Assembly (NCBI GenBank): GCA_944990035.1
Contig: CALYLX010000150.1
Span: 310,001-374,000, forward strand
From: Clitopilus passeckerianus
Lineage: Eukaryota; Basidiomycota; Agaricomycetes; Agaricales; Entolomataceae
Direction of reading: 5' to 3'
Length of the DNA: 64,000 nucleotides
Under the pieces are notes generated by a model, which did not search any database, had not been told where the DNA came from, and worked only from the letters and a program-made list of their open reading frames with translations. Every line of letters starts with the position of its first letter. Position 1 is the first letter of the stretch. This document shows positions 10,395 through 22,322 of this stretch, one piece after another. The position numbers and the translations under genes are program-made.

Positions 10395-11544
10395 ATGCGC
10401 GGTCTTTCGTTCTTCAACGTTGCTGTCTTTGCCTCGGCTATCTTCGGATTGGTCTCTGCTGGTATGGCTGTGGTTTCAAGGTCTAGACACCATGAACTGA
10501 CGGATGACTTCACCAGCACCAACTGAAGAACTCCCACCGGCACCTGAAGTTGTCGTGACAGCTTCGTTCCCGGAGGCTAATATCTTTGGACGTATGTTGA
10601 CGCCACGATCAAGGTTGCCAACCGTTTCTTACTATGTGTTGTTTCAGACGTGGTAAATGGCGAAAGGAATTCTATACTCCTCAATGTGGAGAACAAGTCT
10701 GACCGCAACGTCACACTCACTGGTGTCTTTGGCTCCGCGCACAACCCTCAATCTGGCCGCCTAATCAAGAACGTATGTGTTTTACATCCCTTCCGGTCTA
10801 TTTGAACAAAATATTGATTCTGGTCGCGTGCCGAACCAGCTTACTTCTCAGAACTTCAATGTGCCGTTGATTGAAGGAATGGCATTGGAGATTCCCTATG
10901 TCTTCTTCAGCGAGTGAGTTTCAGCTGGCACTGCATTATGAGTTATTCTGACGGTACTTTCACAGGTTCAAGGTAATTAATCTGTTCCGTGACTTTATTT
11001 TGGTGTTGAATATCATTGGTTAGACTGGTGATTTGCACTTGAATGTCTGGTTGGATCACACTGCAGATGTATGTCTTTCTTGTCTCATCTCTCCTTCGAA
11101 TGGGACCTAACTCCAAGCAGGGACACAGCTATCGCGTCTCGGCTTACGATTCGGCCGTCACCGTGGTTGAACCCTCTTTCTCCATCTTTGATATCAAACT
11201 GTGAGTCGAACAAATATTCTCCGTGTAGATGTATACTCACGGCGCTGTCCAGCATCTTGACCTACCTCATTGTCCTCGGCATCTTCGGTGGCGCCGGCTA
11301 CTTGACCTACCTCAGCTACTTCCCCCAGGCTACCAAGAAGACTAAGAAGACTACCCCGTCATCCATCACCTCGCCCGTCGGAACCGTCACTGCTACCGGC
11401 GCTGGTGGATACCAGGAGGAATGGATCCCCGAGCACCACCTCAAGAAGAACAAGAAGAGCTCAGGTGTCGCTACTAGCGGTGATGAGTTCAGCGCCAGTG
11501 AGGCTAGCGGCACTGAGGGCAAGAGGCGAAAGGGCAGGAAGTAA
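10395..11544 (+). CDS. Translocon-associated protein alpha / Irc22-like ER membrane protein
   Basis: Single-pass ER membrane protein of the signal sequence receptor alpha family, which sits beside the Sec61 translocon. Eight exons: 10395-10461, 10517-10591, 10648-10772, 10840-10913, 10966-10972, 11024-11068, 11121-11200, 11253-11544; 254 aa. A signal peptide is visible (MRGLSFFNVAVFASAIFGLV). The lumenal domain has LNVENKSDRNVTLTGVFGSA and LEIPYVFFSEFKTGDLHLNV. A transmembrane helix (about residues 161-181, LIVLGIFGGAGYLTYLSYF) precedes a lysine-rich cytosolic tail ending in GKRRKGRK. Exon 5 is only 7 nt (10966-10972) but is required for the frame and for the conserved EFKTGD sequence. The gene is convergent with the F-box gene. 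Confidence 0.92.
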
Positions 11545-11948
11545 TCTGGTTACTACGTATCTTAAAATGACTATTGCGTATTTAAATGGGGGCTGATTAA
11601 TGAAGCGCAAAATCGTGGATGGTGTTGCATTTTTGGTCTGGATAGGACGTGCGAACGCGTTTTTCCACCCGTCCTTCTGGATACGGCTGGGATGTCCTAA
11701 TTCTCTAATGTAAAGTCAGGAAAAATGGAATTCAGCTCAAATGATACACTTGGTCGTCGGTCGGGAGGTGTTCATGTGCATACTGTTATTGTCCGAGTGG
11801 GAGATATACATAGTGTACAAAGGGATACATAAGGGGCAAATAGTCCATATCATGAGCGAATAAAATAGTAGCAGAGTATAAATTAGCGGTCCGTCCCAAT
11901 TGTCCTGAAGTCCTCACTGGCAACTACTGTGTCAAAACCGACAGCGCC
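11545..11948. other. Convergent intergenic region (3' ends)
   Basis: This 404 bp lies between the stop codons of the TRAP-alpha-like gene (+) and the F-box gene (-). It should contain both 3' UTRs; AT-rich stretches are near 11560-11590 and 11850-11890. No coding signal is seen. Confidence 0.5.
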
Positions 11949-13571
11949 TCACTTGAAGATGTGCGGATATTGGTCGTACCCATAGTACACAGTCCCCAAT
12001 TTGAGATGATAGGGATCTTTATGACTCTTGAATTCTGTAGTGTGGGACGAAAACCAATGCGCATCGATCGAGCTGACACGGGGCTTGCCAGTAATGTAGA
12101 GGCTGATGGAGGGGAATGGCCCGCCGCGTCGTAATCGAGCCTGAAGATACCCCTGAAGCTGACGCACGGAGAACTTGCAATCTACCAACATCAACCTTTC
12201 GAGGTAAGGGAAAGGAGGTGTTGAGGCAGTACCAGCAATTTGGGTGAGCCAGCCCAGAAAGCCGTCGTCAAAGCATGACGATTGGTGGATAATAAGGCTC
12301 TCGACATGAGATGTCGCCAGACGGTACAGGATATTGCTCTTTCCCATACCTGAAAGACCGAGGGCTGGCGTTGGTGGAATGAATGGCGAGTGACGATGAA
12401 AACCGGTGCAGCCAACGAGGGTCAAGTTTCCCACTTCGAACACCCCGTTTACGGCAGCTCCGAGATCCTGAATGAATCTTTCGTCGACATCCATCAAGCA
12501 AAGGGAATCGAGCTCGGCAGGACATGCAACCCTAATACCATCCCAGGGTAGGCTGATGTCCTCGAATCGCAAATCCTGGAGCATAGGGAACCACGACAAC
12601 GAATGAACGAGTCCATCCAAGTTGAGCCTGGTCGTATTCCCCACATCGTGGAGGCAGGAAATCGATAACCTCGTGATTTGGTTGGTGCCCCACATGCCTT
12701 TGAGGGTGAGGAAACTGCCGACGAGATTCGGTCCATCGATGATGAGTGTGGTCAAAGCCGGCCAGCCACCATATGCGGGTGCGACTGGCTCGATGAGTAA
12801 GTGTGTGGGATATGCTGTACGAGCGTTCCAGCCGCCAGACCGTTGACATTTGACCGATCGAAAACTGACGGTCTGGAGGGTTGGATGGCCACGAGGGATG
12901 GGTGGAAGAGACGTTGGGTAGAAGGTACATATCCTGAGCCTTGTAATCCGATAGAAGTGGCCATGCATTTCGTTGTAGAGGCGTATGACAGCGGCTTGCT
13001 CCTCCCGCGCTGTCCCCTGGGGATCACGCTCGAACAGGCGCAGCGCTCTCGCCTTGAAAGTTTCTGCGAACCCAGCTGAAAATGCGGGGCAGACTTCCAG
13101 GCGTACGGTAATACCATGTTGGGGAGTCGCGAACTTGGTCGCCTCGAGCTGCGCTCGGAAATACTCTGGAGACGTCGTCCTCACCGGACCAACGAGAACG
13201 CGTAGGCTGGTCCAAAATTGAGGAATTCCTAGAAGGATATGCCTCCATTGAGGGCATACATCGGCCACTGCATAAGGGAAGAAATTGACTTCAGGTTGAG
13301 ACTCTAGATCTCCTTGGGCAAGCAATATCCCATCGCAATACTTCTGAGCCTCTACATGAGCAAACTTGAAAATCTCCATGAGTATCTCGATGGGCAGCTG
13401 GTTGATTGTGGCACGAGCTCTCAAACGTCCGCTACGCCTCATGAGTTCAGGAGAGTAGCCACCCTTGCTGCCAGTCGAGAAACCCTTGTAATTCCAGTCA
13501 AGAAAGATGAAATCCGAATTAGTTTGACCACTTACCGCGTCCCGGTGCGTTGAACGCCTAAGATTGAACAT
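11949..13571 (-). CDS. F-box domain protein with LRR-like C-terminal region
   Basis: Probable substrate-recognition subunit of an SCF ubiquitin ligase. The F-box is at about residues 46-110: INQLPIEILMEIFKFAH, then VADVCPQWRHILLGIPQFWTSL. This layout (NQLP.E.L.EIF, then a VC..WR....P..W block) marks the large expanded F-box family of agaric fungi. The rest is irregular and leucine-rich, with LRR-like segments such as LTTLIIDGPNL, LQDLRFEDISLP and LERLMLVDCKF. A strong donor (GTAAGT, 13536) and an acceptor at 13486 define a likely 51 nt intron with no stop and no frame change; removing it gives 523 aa from the ATG at 13571. An upstream in-frame ATG at 13601 is possible. The substrate is unknown. 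Confidence 0.82.
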   Translation of the reverse strand: MFNLRRSTHRDAVSGQTNSDFIFLDWNYKGFSTGSKGGYSPELMRRSGRLRARATINQLPIEILMEIFKFAHVEAQKYCDGILLAQGDLESQPEVNFFPYAVADVCPQWRHILLGIPQFWTSLRVLVGPVRTTSPEYFRAQLEATKFATPQHGITVRLEVCPAFSAGFAETFKARALRLFERDPQGTAREEQAAVIRLYNEMHGHFYRITRLRICTFYPTSLPPIPRGHPTLQTVSFRSVKCQRSGGWNARTAYPTHLLIEPVAPAYGGWPALTTLIIDGPNLVGSFLTLKGMWGTNQITRLSISCLHDVGNTTRLNLDGLVHSLSWFPMLQDLRFEDISLPWDGIRVACPAELDSLCLMDVDERFIQDLGAAVNGVFEVGNLTLVGCTGFHRHSPFIPPTPALGLSGMGKSNILYRLATSHVESLIIHQSSCFDDGFLGWLTQIAGTASTPPFPYLERLMLVDCKFSVRQLQGYLQARLRRGGPFPSISLYITGKPRVSSIDAHWFSSHTTEFKSHKDPYHLKLGTVYYGYDQYPHIFK

Positions 13572-14076
13572 GGATTCAAAAGGATACGCACCACATTGCA
13601 TATGTTTGACCCTCTGGGTTTTATAGCATCCTACCGAGGGCGTAACGAAGAGACCCCGGAGCACAATAAGCCTCTGAGGACGTGGAGACGGGAGGGACAG
13701 TCATGGTGTGGTCAGACAAGGTTAACCCATTGTTCGCCCAAACGAGCTGGTCTCGACAAACTGCAAAAAGACTACACTTGACAGGATGCACCGCAATCTC
13801 GGAGGCCACAACATAGTGTTGCTATCCACGCGCCGTTGTCACAAACAGGTAGTTATGGTGCTTGACAAGGCGCTTATTCGAATTATGCAGGCGGGTTGCG
13901 GACGCCCATAAGAATCACCAAGATGACAATACAACAACACGCTGCCGGTGTTTGTTTGTCTCCACAACGCCAGTTCTGTCCATTGCTACGCATTATATAT
14001 CTACAGTCCCTCTGTACAATAGGATAGCTGATTGTTCTTATGAGTCCATTGTAACGGCTAATTGACAACTGGTCCC
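13572..14076. other. Intergenic, F-box promoter and receptor 3' end
   Basis: This 505 bp separates the F-box start from the receptor stop codon, both on the minus strand. It should hold the F-box promoter and the 3' UTR of the receptor. I see no gene in it. Confidence 0.5.
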
Positions 14077-16335
14077 TCAGAAATAATTAACTCGGGCGTG
14101 ACCTGAAGAGGAGCGAATATGTCCTGAGCCTTCTCCATTCATCCCACTGGGTAGAAGTAGTGGTCTTTGACGGCTTGCTGGGCCGATTGCATTGGCAGCA
14201 GAGAATGATCGGCTATGACGGGGCACACTGGGCAGTGGCCGGGGTTGAAAATTTGGAGAGCCTGCTGGAGAAAGGCTTGATCCAAAACCGGAGTTTCCAC
14301 TACCTGGTGGCGAACGAGTACTGAAGGGGGAACCCGGGAATAGGATTCCATCTACTCGATGGGAGTCCCAATCATCTGTGTCGTAATCGGAGGCGACGCT
14401 TCCACGCGCACTAGTAGGTTGACCGAAAGTGGCAGTAGAGATTTGTTTGTTAAGTCGTCGCGCATCTGCCGACCAGTTGGGCTGCAAGCTTTGCTCTGAT
14501 TCCTTGATATTTTCCATGCTGGGATATTGGATGATCGGTGACCTGGTACGGCGGGGAGGGGGAGGGAGCCCCAATGAGTCGGAAGAATTCTGGCGAGCAT
14601 GATCCTCACTGGCAAGTGCACGAGTCCCGGCGACAGGTGAATATCGTTGTGCTGATTGTCCAACGGATGTCATAGCTTTTTCGAGCTCGGCGAGGGGGGT
14701 AATAGACCTGCCAACCATCTCGGAAGTAGGGTAACTGTAGAAGCTCGCCATGCTAGCAGAGTCTTTTGTGACCAGTGGCCGTGTGGAGTTCTGAGAGATG
14801 GACGACTGGGGGGAATGATAGACAGGCACTGGTTGTCGGTATTGCTGGAGCCTTCCACTGAGATAATCTGGCTCTTCCTTGTTGTATTGGCCCTTCTCAA
14901 GGGCTGAGTTGGGACCAAAACTCATGGCACTTTCTTTCAGCGACCCAGCGAAAGCGGGACCAAGAACCCGGAAGGTATTGTAGAGAAGCAGAACATTCAC
15001 GATGCCTATCAGACTGGGTTAGCAGAGAAGGCCTGATGAAAATGTGACACCGTACCAAGCAAGAACCAGCAGATATACGCGAAGATTAGACCTGCGAAGC
15101 TGACGTTGAAACCTGATATCTTCAACAGTCGAGTCACAGAATACGGGACGAGGAGTGCAATGTAGGCTGAGCAGTGTAGGCTGTGAGCATGAACTCAGCG
15201 GAAACATGATGACGGTCTCGAACTCACCCACAGGGTACCTAAAATGGGGATGAATTAGTAAGGTCGTCATTGGCACCTGCTCTAGAGCACATACCAAACC
15301 ATACTCCTTGCAATGCGTGCGACAAATCTATGATAATTTTCTGTCAACCTTCCAGATACAAATCGCTCGTTAGGGTCGAGAGTCAACCGAATTCCGCCTT
15401 TGATGTTCAGCGTTCCACGAAGAACTAGGAAGATGAGGGAGTAGAGGATTGCAGAGAGGACCGAGGCCACAAAGATCTGATTCAACCAAGTTAGCTCTGC
15501 CGCATTTCTGAAGCCACCATAACAAAACATACCGGGAATAGATGGAAAAAGAACTGAGCTTTCAGATATATCGACCTAATTCCACAAGAGAGGCCATCGG
15601 GTCCGTAGGCAGGGCCGATAGGGTATTGCTTTGGATCAACGAACGGCCCTGCAGCTACGGACGACCTTAGTATGTGAGTTTATCGAAGCAATAGCGTAAA
15701 TACCCAATAGCCCAGCAGAGATCCAACCCAAAGCAATGGTAGTCACAGACACTAGAACAGATTGGCGGCGTTGCAGAACCAGAGAGTTGAAGGTATGGAC
15801 GGCAAGCGTGACGGTAAAGTACGCAGTACCCCAACTTCCAAATTGCATCAGGACCCCTGTCAACGGAGAGAAGGTTGAATGACAATAAAGACTGTGAGTC
15901 TAAGGAACAGTACCTTGGAATGTGCAGAATCCACCTATAGAATGAATTAGAACAGCCTCAATCACGGAATCGAAACAAAAATCATACCGGGCGTAATGCC
16001 TTTCTCAACAAGCCAGCGTACAGCAAGTACACCAGCAATACCAGTACAGAGATTGGATACGAGAAGACATGCTGCATAGTGACCCAGCTGAGTGTTGAAG
16101 AAAAGGTGTTCCTGCGATTCAGCATCTTCAGGGCCCATCTTCTGGCGAATGGCTAGCCATATCACGCGCGCAGCGACAGAGAAGATGGCAATAGTGCAGA
16201 GGAAAGCAAAGACAGTGACCACCTGTCAATGATCTAGGGTGAGATGTTGAAACTTGGGCATGGCTACAGATTACGCACGACTGCGCCTCCTACTTCGTCT
16301 GAAGGAAGACTGGCAAACGTAGGTACTTCGGACAT
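14077..16335 (-). CDS. Seven-transmembrane G protein-coupled receptor-like protein
   Basis: Predicted cell-surface receptor. Nine exons: 16335-16279, 16222-15988, 15934-15914, 15856-15704, 15654-15533, 15476-15295, 15238-15228, 15166-15056, 15005-14077; 606 aa. Seven hydrophobic helices are visible, among them VVTVFAFLCTIAIFSVAARV (TM1), YAACLLVSNLCTGIAGVLAV (TM2), FGSWGTAYFTVTLAVHTF (TM3), IFVASVLSAILYSLIFLVL (TM5) and LIFAYICWFLLGIVNVLLLY (TM7). A long serine/proline-rich cytosolic tail (about 300 residues) follows, rich in possible phosphosites. Exons 3 and 7 are only 21 and 11 nt and are needed to keep the frame. The helix layout suggests the fungal glucose- or cAMP-receptor-like group, but I cannot name the ligand. 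Confidence 0.8.
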
Positions 16336-16885
16336 ATTGAGGACCATGATGTATCAAAATTTGGACTCGATTTCTTGCCGTCGTGCTAGAATGGTACGAA
16401 ATCCCGCGGTGCTTTCAGAATAACCGTGAAGGAGAATGTTAAAAGAGTCGTCCTGCGTGAAATGAACGAAAGAGAGGGAGGTATCTGCTAGAGATACTGA
16501 AGGAACCTGTCCAGAATGAATGGGAACAGAAAGAAAGTAACCTGACGGTAAGACTGTCGAAGTCGAGGAGAAGGGATGTCCTGGGCATATTTGGTGTATT
16601 CGTCGTATGGTTATTGATAGAGAGTTTGCTCGTGTTTGAAGTCTTTGCAACCACATGAGAGGATCATTGATGGACGTCAAAATCACTTGACTCCGAAAGT
16701 GGTTCTATGCGGAAGGTGTGAGATCCAAGAAAGTAACGCGCACCAGATTTCCTTACAACCATCATACCTGCCCAGATACTTGTGTACATCTGCCGAGTTG
16801 CTGACTGTTACTGATTGGGATGTCGAAGATAAGGTTCATGTAAATGAAATGCATTTCACGGAACAAAGACATCCATTATCATAGG
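16336..16885. other. Intergenic, receptor promoter and RAD30 3' end
   Basis: This 550 bp is upstream of the receptor start and downstream of the polymerase eta stop (both minus strand). No coding signal or repeat is seen. Confidence 0.5.
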
Positions 16886-19525
16886 CTATGTTCGACGAAA
16901 GAACTTCTCGATGCCTGCTGCTGGCAGGTCCTTCCGTCTCTTCTTCTTTTTCGGGGAGGACAAGGAAGAAGTTGACTTCGGTTTTGCCGGACCAGATATC
17001 ACTGGAGCCTCGTTTCCCTCTTTTGCTAGATCTTGAGCGAAGTGGAAATCATCATGTTCCAGTCGCATAGCAGCCATCTGAAGCTCTTGCTCTTCATGAG
17101 ATAACAGCGAACTATCCGTTGATAATGCCAATCTTTTACCGCATCTGGGACAGGTAAGTGATAGAGGCTTCCGAGCCACCGATGATGCAGCCATTCCGCC
17201 ATCACGGGTGAGCGCAACACTAGAGTCGGATACACCTGCAGCCTCTTCGACATCAAGATCATCAGAATGGCTTTGAAAGGGCTTCTCTGATTCGCTGCCG
17301 ATTTCTCGTGAGCGTTTAGTACAGTGCCTCGGAGGCTTGAAGAAGCCTTCAAGACTCTTCTGACCGGTTTCTGCGCCTTCAATACCGGTGAATGAAAGCG
17401 AAACCGACGTCACTTTCATGACTAAGTTGGTCCCGACGAGCTCGTTCCATAGCTTGTCGCCAGCGGCAGCAATATAATCCACCGTGACCTCTGTTGTAAA
17501 GGGGAAAGGCGCTTGCTTAGAGCGCCCAGGTTCATAACCTGGTCATGAGACACATGGAGTCAATATCGTTGTATGCGAGCGGTTGGTTACCGTACCTTTT
17601 CGAGCACGAAGCACGATAGATTTTGGCCAAAGGTTTGGATAAGCCTCCCGAGCCTCCTTGAGTCTGAGAGCAAGCTCAGCTGCCAACACCCTAATCCAAT
17701 GGTAACCATCTGCCGCATCGGTGATGGGTTTTGGAAGGTTCTTGGACGCAAGCATGCTCTTGGTGAGAGGGGACTTCTTCTCCTTGACTTAGAATCCCAC
17801 AGTAGTCAGCATATGAAGGTCTGCATAGTGTCAGACGACCACTACCTTCAGACCTGTCTATGCCCCTGACAGGGATGTCAGATGGATTTTGAGTCAAGCC
17901 ATGCAACGATGCTCACCTGAGCACCTCCCAAATCCAGATAGATTCTTCTCCAAATTTACTTTGCATTTCATCTGTAGGAGTCCTATGTCAACCTGTGAAT
18001 GTGCAACAAGCAGCTGAGGGGCTATACCGAGTGTTATCGTCCTGGGAATAGGTAAGTGAGAAAGGATATCCACCCGTCCACTGAATTACTTACTGCAAAT
18101 CCCCAACAGTAGAAACTTCGAATTCTTCCGCCAAGGCAGTCCCGAGCTTGCCACCTAGGAAGCGAATCTATGCAACGGGGTGAGGCGGACAATGACAGAG
18201 CGAAGAAAGGCCGAGCACACTTTTTGAAAGGGTACCGGCCGTAGGTAGTTGGGTATAGCCTCGTTACGCAGAATACTCTAATTTTAAGCCGTCAGCTCTT
18301 GAAGGACACTTATATCCGAAAAGCCCACCTGGCTCATGGGTTTTTGTATGACGCGGTCAACTAGGCACCCAATAATCGTTAGTCGGTATGCCCTCGTAAG
18401 TGCAGAGTCGGCCATACTTTAGCAAGAAACTTATTCCTGGCGAGGCCCTACGTTTCCATCAGCTTTTGTACGAACCGGTATTCTTCTCGACTTACAGCAG
18501 AGGTTGAATAGCCAAGCTCCGATAGCACGGCTTCCCTAGCCTTTAGCATCATTTCGGCGGCGATAGATAGAGCAACATCATGCCATGTAAGGGGTTTGTC
18601 CTCTAGGGTGTTCTCGACGGCAGTGTTGGTTTCAGAGCTTCCTTCGGGATCCTTGTTCTCCGTGACATTACCAATGGCGACATTGGCTATAGGTTCTTTA
18701 GAGGTCTTGTTTAGACTCCATTCTGCGTCACCGCTTGTTGGTATCTCTGGACTGGGGTCAATTGGTGCTGGCGGTGGTGAGGGTTGGACAGGGATGACAT
18801 TTCCTTTATCAGTCCAAGACACGGCATCAGGAGGAGGCGGAGGAAGCGGAGTATCAGCCCCATCGGGAGAGCTGACTGGTATCTGCGCGAGATGAGGAAA
18901 CCGTTCAAGGATGGTTTCTTTCACAGGTTTAGTGAAATCGAAGAAGGCCTCGTCGATTGAAGCCTTCTCTAGATAAAACATTGTCAATGGGTAGCTGTTC
19001 TGTCCAAGGCTAAGGGGTTCACTCACCAATTTCACATTCGGGAAGCAGCTCTTTGAACAGTGCTGCAATCTTAAAGCTCTCCCTCCGGTAATAATCCAAT
19101 GAGACTTTGTGTGTCCTTGTGTCAATCTCGCTCAAATCCCAATATCCCGGCTTCTCCTCTCCCTCTCTGTAGGTGGCCACGTGCACTATCTCCAGCCCAG
19201 GATACTTCTTCTTAAACTCTGCAACATTTCTGACCCTGGTCATCCTCCTGTCCAAACCAAGTTTTCTAGCAGGATAGTTGATTGCAATCATTGCATCCCA
19301 CTGCAGAACGATCAGAGGCGTTCCTCGGCCCGTCCCAAGTCTAACCATCTCGCAGTTCGCATAGAATGCATCGCTATCGCAAAGTGCTATGACTCGCAGT
19401 GGATCCTTGACGCCCAAGTTTTGAGAATGTAGGTGCCGGTAGGTGATAACGGGGTTGAGGTCGGAAAGGTCGAATTCCTGGGGCTGGGATTTCTCCTTTC
19501 CCTTCCAAAGGGAGTTTGTGGCCAT
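16886..19525 (-). CDS. RAD30: DNA polymerase eta, translesion Y-family polymerase (one apparent -1 frameshift)
   Basis: Error-tolerant polymerase that copies past UV photoproducts. Exons: 19525-19027, 18968-18496, 18447-18418, 18360-18329, 18277-18221, 18167-18094, 18041-18028, 17971-17917, 17865-17846, 17787-17596, 17538-16886. The palm metal-site motif is ALCDSDAFYANCE (residues about 47-59), the second acidic motif is ASIDEAFFD (about 168), and the finger/thumb blocks include GLARNKFLAKLTASYK and FGEESIWIWEVLRGIDRSE. The C-terminal part carries a ubiquitin-binding zinc finger (CPRCGKRL ... ALSTDSSLLSHEE ... HDDFHFAQDL) and a PCNA-binding PIP box at the end (GIEKFFRRT). Exon 18360-18329 stops after LTASYKNP; one extra base in the T5 run at 18341-18345 restores YKKPMSQ and a total of 699 aa. 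Exon 7 is only 14 nt. Confidence 0.95.
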
Positions 19526-19941
19526 GATTAAGGCTGCTGACTACCCTTCTGGTGGTTCAGCGGCTTCTTCGATCTGCGGAGGTGAGAGTCACTGAGAAAG
19601 GGGTAGCTCACGTGGTCGCAGCCATTCTGTGGCGCGATGAGTCACAGAGTAACAGGCGCGTTACGCGTCGCGTCGCGATTTCGATTTTGGTTGACTCCAA
19701 CGTCGAGGCTGGGTCGGAAGCTTCGAGCTCCACGTCCGAACTATCTACCTCCAGCTAGAATATCCACGTCGCAACCTAGTTTTTCCAGCCCCTGGACCTC
19801 TCAAGTACATTCGAACTTCTTAAGTTTACCAGCGTCGATTTTCTAAAACTACATTTACAATTACAACAATTCCGAGTCGTTCGTGGGCTGATCTTGGCAC
19901 TTCGCATTTCGGTGCTGTTTACAAATCACAGCTTCATTCCT
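19526..19941. other. Intergenic, RAD30 promoter and AIF-like 3' end
   Basis: This 416 bp is the putative RAD30 promoter plus the 3' UTR of the upstream minus-strand gene. Nothing else is recognised. Confidence 0.5.
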
Positions 19942-22322
19942 TCAAACAACCCTCTTCAGAGTTTGAGCAGAGCTAATGTCAATGCTCAGAGGATTCTTTA
20001 TCACTCAAATAAGCGACGTGTCAGAGGTAGAAAGGCATGCGTTCCGTACCTGTCCTCCACGCAGCTCCTGGATAGAAGGCATCAAGTCCAACCTTAGAAG
20101 TTCAGAGGCCTTGGAAACGACAGGGTCGTTCTGCATGCTAGCAACAGCAACAACTTTGCCTTGCTTGCCATAGTAGGCAACAAACTATACGAATTATTAG
20201 CAGTAGAATTGGCGCATGGAGGGCCAATTTTTCACCTTCATCTCGCCAGGAGCACCACTGATGTAGACCTCGTCGTAGCCTGCCCCGAGCCCGCAGTAGC
20301 GCAGCTGTTGACCCTCTTCAGAAGAAATACGTTAGATATCGCATTGAAAGGTATGGAAGGGCAACTCACGAGCACTCCAGAAAACAGGAACCTTGACGAA
20401 CGGTTGAGGTTGTCCAGCGATGGTCTTTCCGACAGCTCGCCCATGGTTTCCAGCAACCTACGACCAAATTAGCGTTTGTCTCGCTCACAACAAAGTAGAC
20501 AGCTCACATTCCAATGCTCAATCCTGACCGGCCCCACCTTGCCAGGATAAACAGCAATATCTCCGACAGCGAACACGTCCTCATCACCCTTCAGCCTCAA
20601 TAACTCATCAACCTCGACGCCAGCATCTCCCCGGAGCTCGACTCCACTATTCTTGATAAATTCGGTAGCAGGCTTGACACCAACACCCATGATGATGAAG
20701 TCGGCCTCCAAGGTCTGCTCTTCGCCTCCGTCAGAGGGCTTGATAACTACGGCACCGGCGAGATTGGAGTCGGATGAAGAAGGGACGATCTTCACTACGC
20801 TGGATTTCATGTGGAAGGTTACACCTTGGGATTCATGATACTGCAATGACTTGTTAGAAGGGTCTCACCGGTACCACATGAAATAGTATTTTCACCTTCT
20901 GGATACCAGTACCAACTTCCTGGCCCAGAACGGCCTCAAAAGGTGTGCATTCCATACCGATCACGTCAATGGACTTCAGGCCTTTCTTGGTGCATGCAGT
21001 GACAATTTCCATACTGATGAAGGAAGATCCAATGACAACCATTCGTTTGCCTTCCTTGGCAGCTATCGACGGGCATACGATCAGCAACTGCTCGCGAATT
21101 CCAAGACAAGTTAATATCCTCTTACCGCTGTCGACCTTGACTGCATCCTGGATCGTTCTGAATGTAAAAACATTTTCCAGATTGGCACCATCGACGGGTA
21201 GGCGTCGAGGAGTACCACCAGGTGCGAGAACGAGCTTGTCGTACTTGAGGGATTCCTTGCTTTCGCCAATCAGGACTTCTTTCTTTGTAAAATCAATCGA
21301 CGTCACTTCCTGAATATATTTATTGGTGAGCCGGGAGTACAGGTGGCTGAAGAATTTGAAAAAACAGACCGTCCCCAGACGCAGAGTCGTTCCAAACTTG
21401 ATCTTCAAGTCAGCAGCGCTGCGCCATTCCACCTTTGCCGCGTCAGTGATGAGAGCCTTGCTCAGCTTCGTCCTATCAAGAAGAGCGTTCAATCAGAATG
21501 ACACCTCGAAGTAGTCAAGTACTGGCCGACCTATCGATGGGTGTGTACGTTTCCTTTGATAGAACTGTAATCGGACCCTTGTACCCATTCTGAAGCCTAT
21601 TGTGAGCAAATTTTAGCATCTGCTTTAAAGGGTGGTTACCTCCCGCAAGCTCTCAATGAGATAGAACGTTCCACTGCCTCCACCGACAACGACCACCCCA
21701 GGTTCGCTCGTGATGGTGTCACTTGGGGACAACTTCGGTGCTCGGCTCTTCTGTTCTTTGGATGTGAGGTCGGGATCTGCAGTAACATAGATTTTTCCAT
21801 CGTTTATCTGAGTCTTGAAAGAGTGTATGGCGGATGGCGCAGGTGCATCCTCTGAGGGCGAATTAGCAGAACTTACACAGAGAGAAACGAAGGCCACGTT
21901 ACCTATGTCTCCCGTGCAGATGTTGAAGCATGCTAACACATATGTGAGCATATATTCAATGATTGACACATCTAGACGAGCATACCTCCGTGCCATGGAC
22001 TGCAGACCGATGAGAAAAGCTACTCCTTGCGATGAAAGTCACGTAGTACTCACCAGACAACCCGAGCATCCGAAGTGAGTACACCCTTAACCAAAGGTGC
22101 ACCATAGTGAGTGCAGTATGCGCTAGTAGCATGCACCTGATCTCCGATGCGAGATAGTAAGACTTTGCCTGATTCAAAATCGACTTCTTTCATTTGACCA
22201 TCCTGTAGGTCGTGAGCGTCAAGAACAGCTAGAGTCTTTGTGTGCGTGGCCATTGTTCTTCTTTTGAATGTAAGAATAGGTTGTATAGAACGGCGCCAAA
22301 GAGACGGTCGTAGGAACTGCAT
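19942..22322 (-). CDS. Rieske [2Fe-2S]/FAD oxidoreductase, AIFM3-like
   Basis: Two-domain redox protein of the apoptosis-inducing-factor-like family. Thirteen exons: 22322-22054, 21999-21986, 21932-21903, 21851-21640, 21589-21531, 21472-21370, 21309-21126, 21062-20896, 20840-20508, 20457-20370, 20315-20236, 20184-20050, 19995-19942; 575 aa with an unbroken frame. The Rieske domain has ligands C70-T-H72 and C90-P-W-H93, matching CXH-X17-CXXH. The FAD/NAD(P) reductase part has VVVVGGGSGTFYLIESL, TYTPIDRTKLSKAL, LVLAPGGTPR, VVIGSSFISMEIV and DVFAVGDIA. The basic, hydroxylated N-terminus (MQFLRPSLWRRSIQPILTFK) looks like a mitochondrial presequence; a second ATG at 22253 would give a form without it. 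The second Rieske motif is encoded across a 14 nt micro-exon (21986-21999). The electron partner is unknown. Confidence 0.93.
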
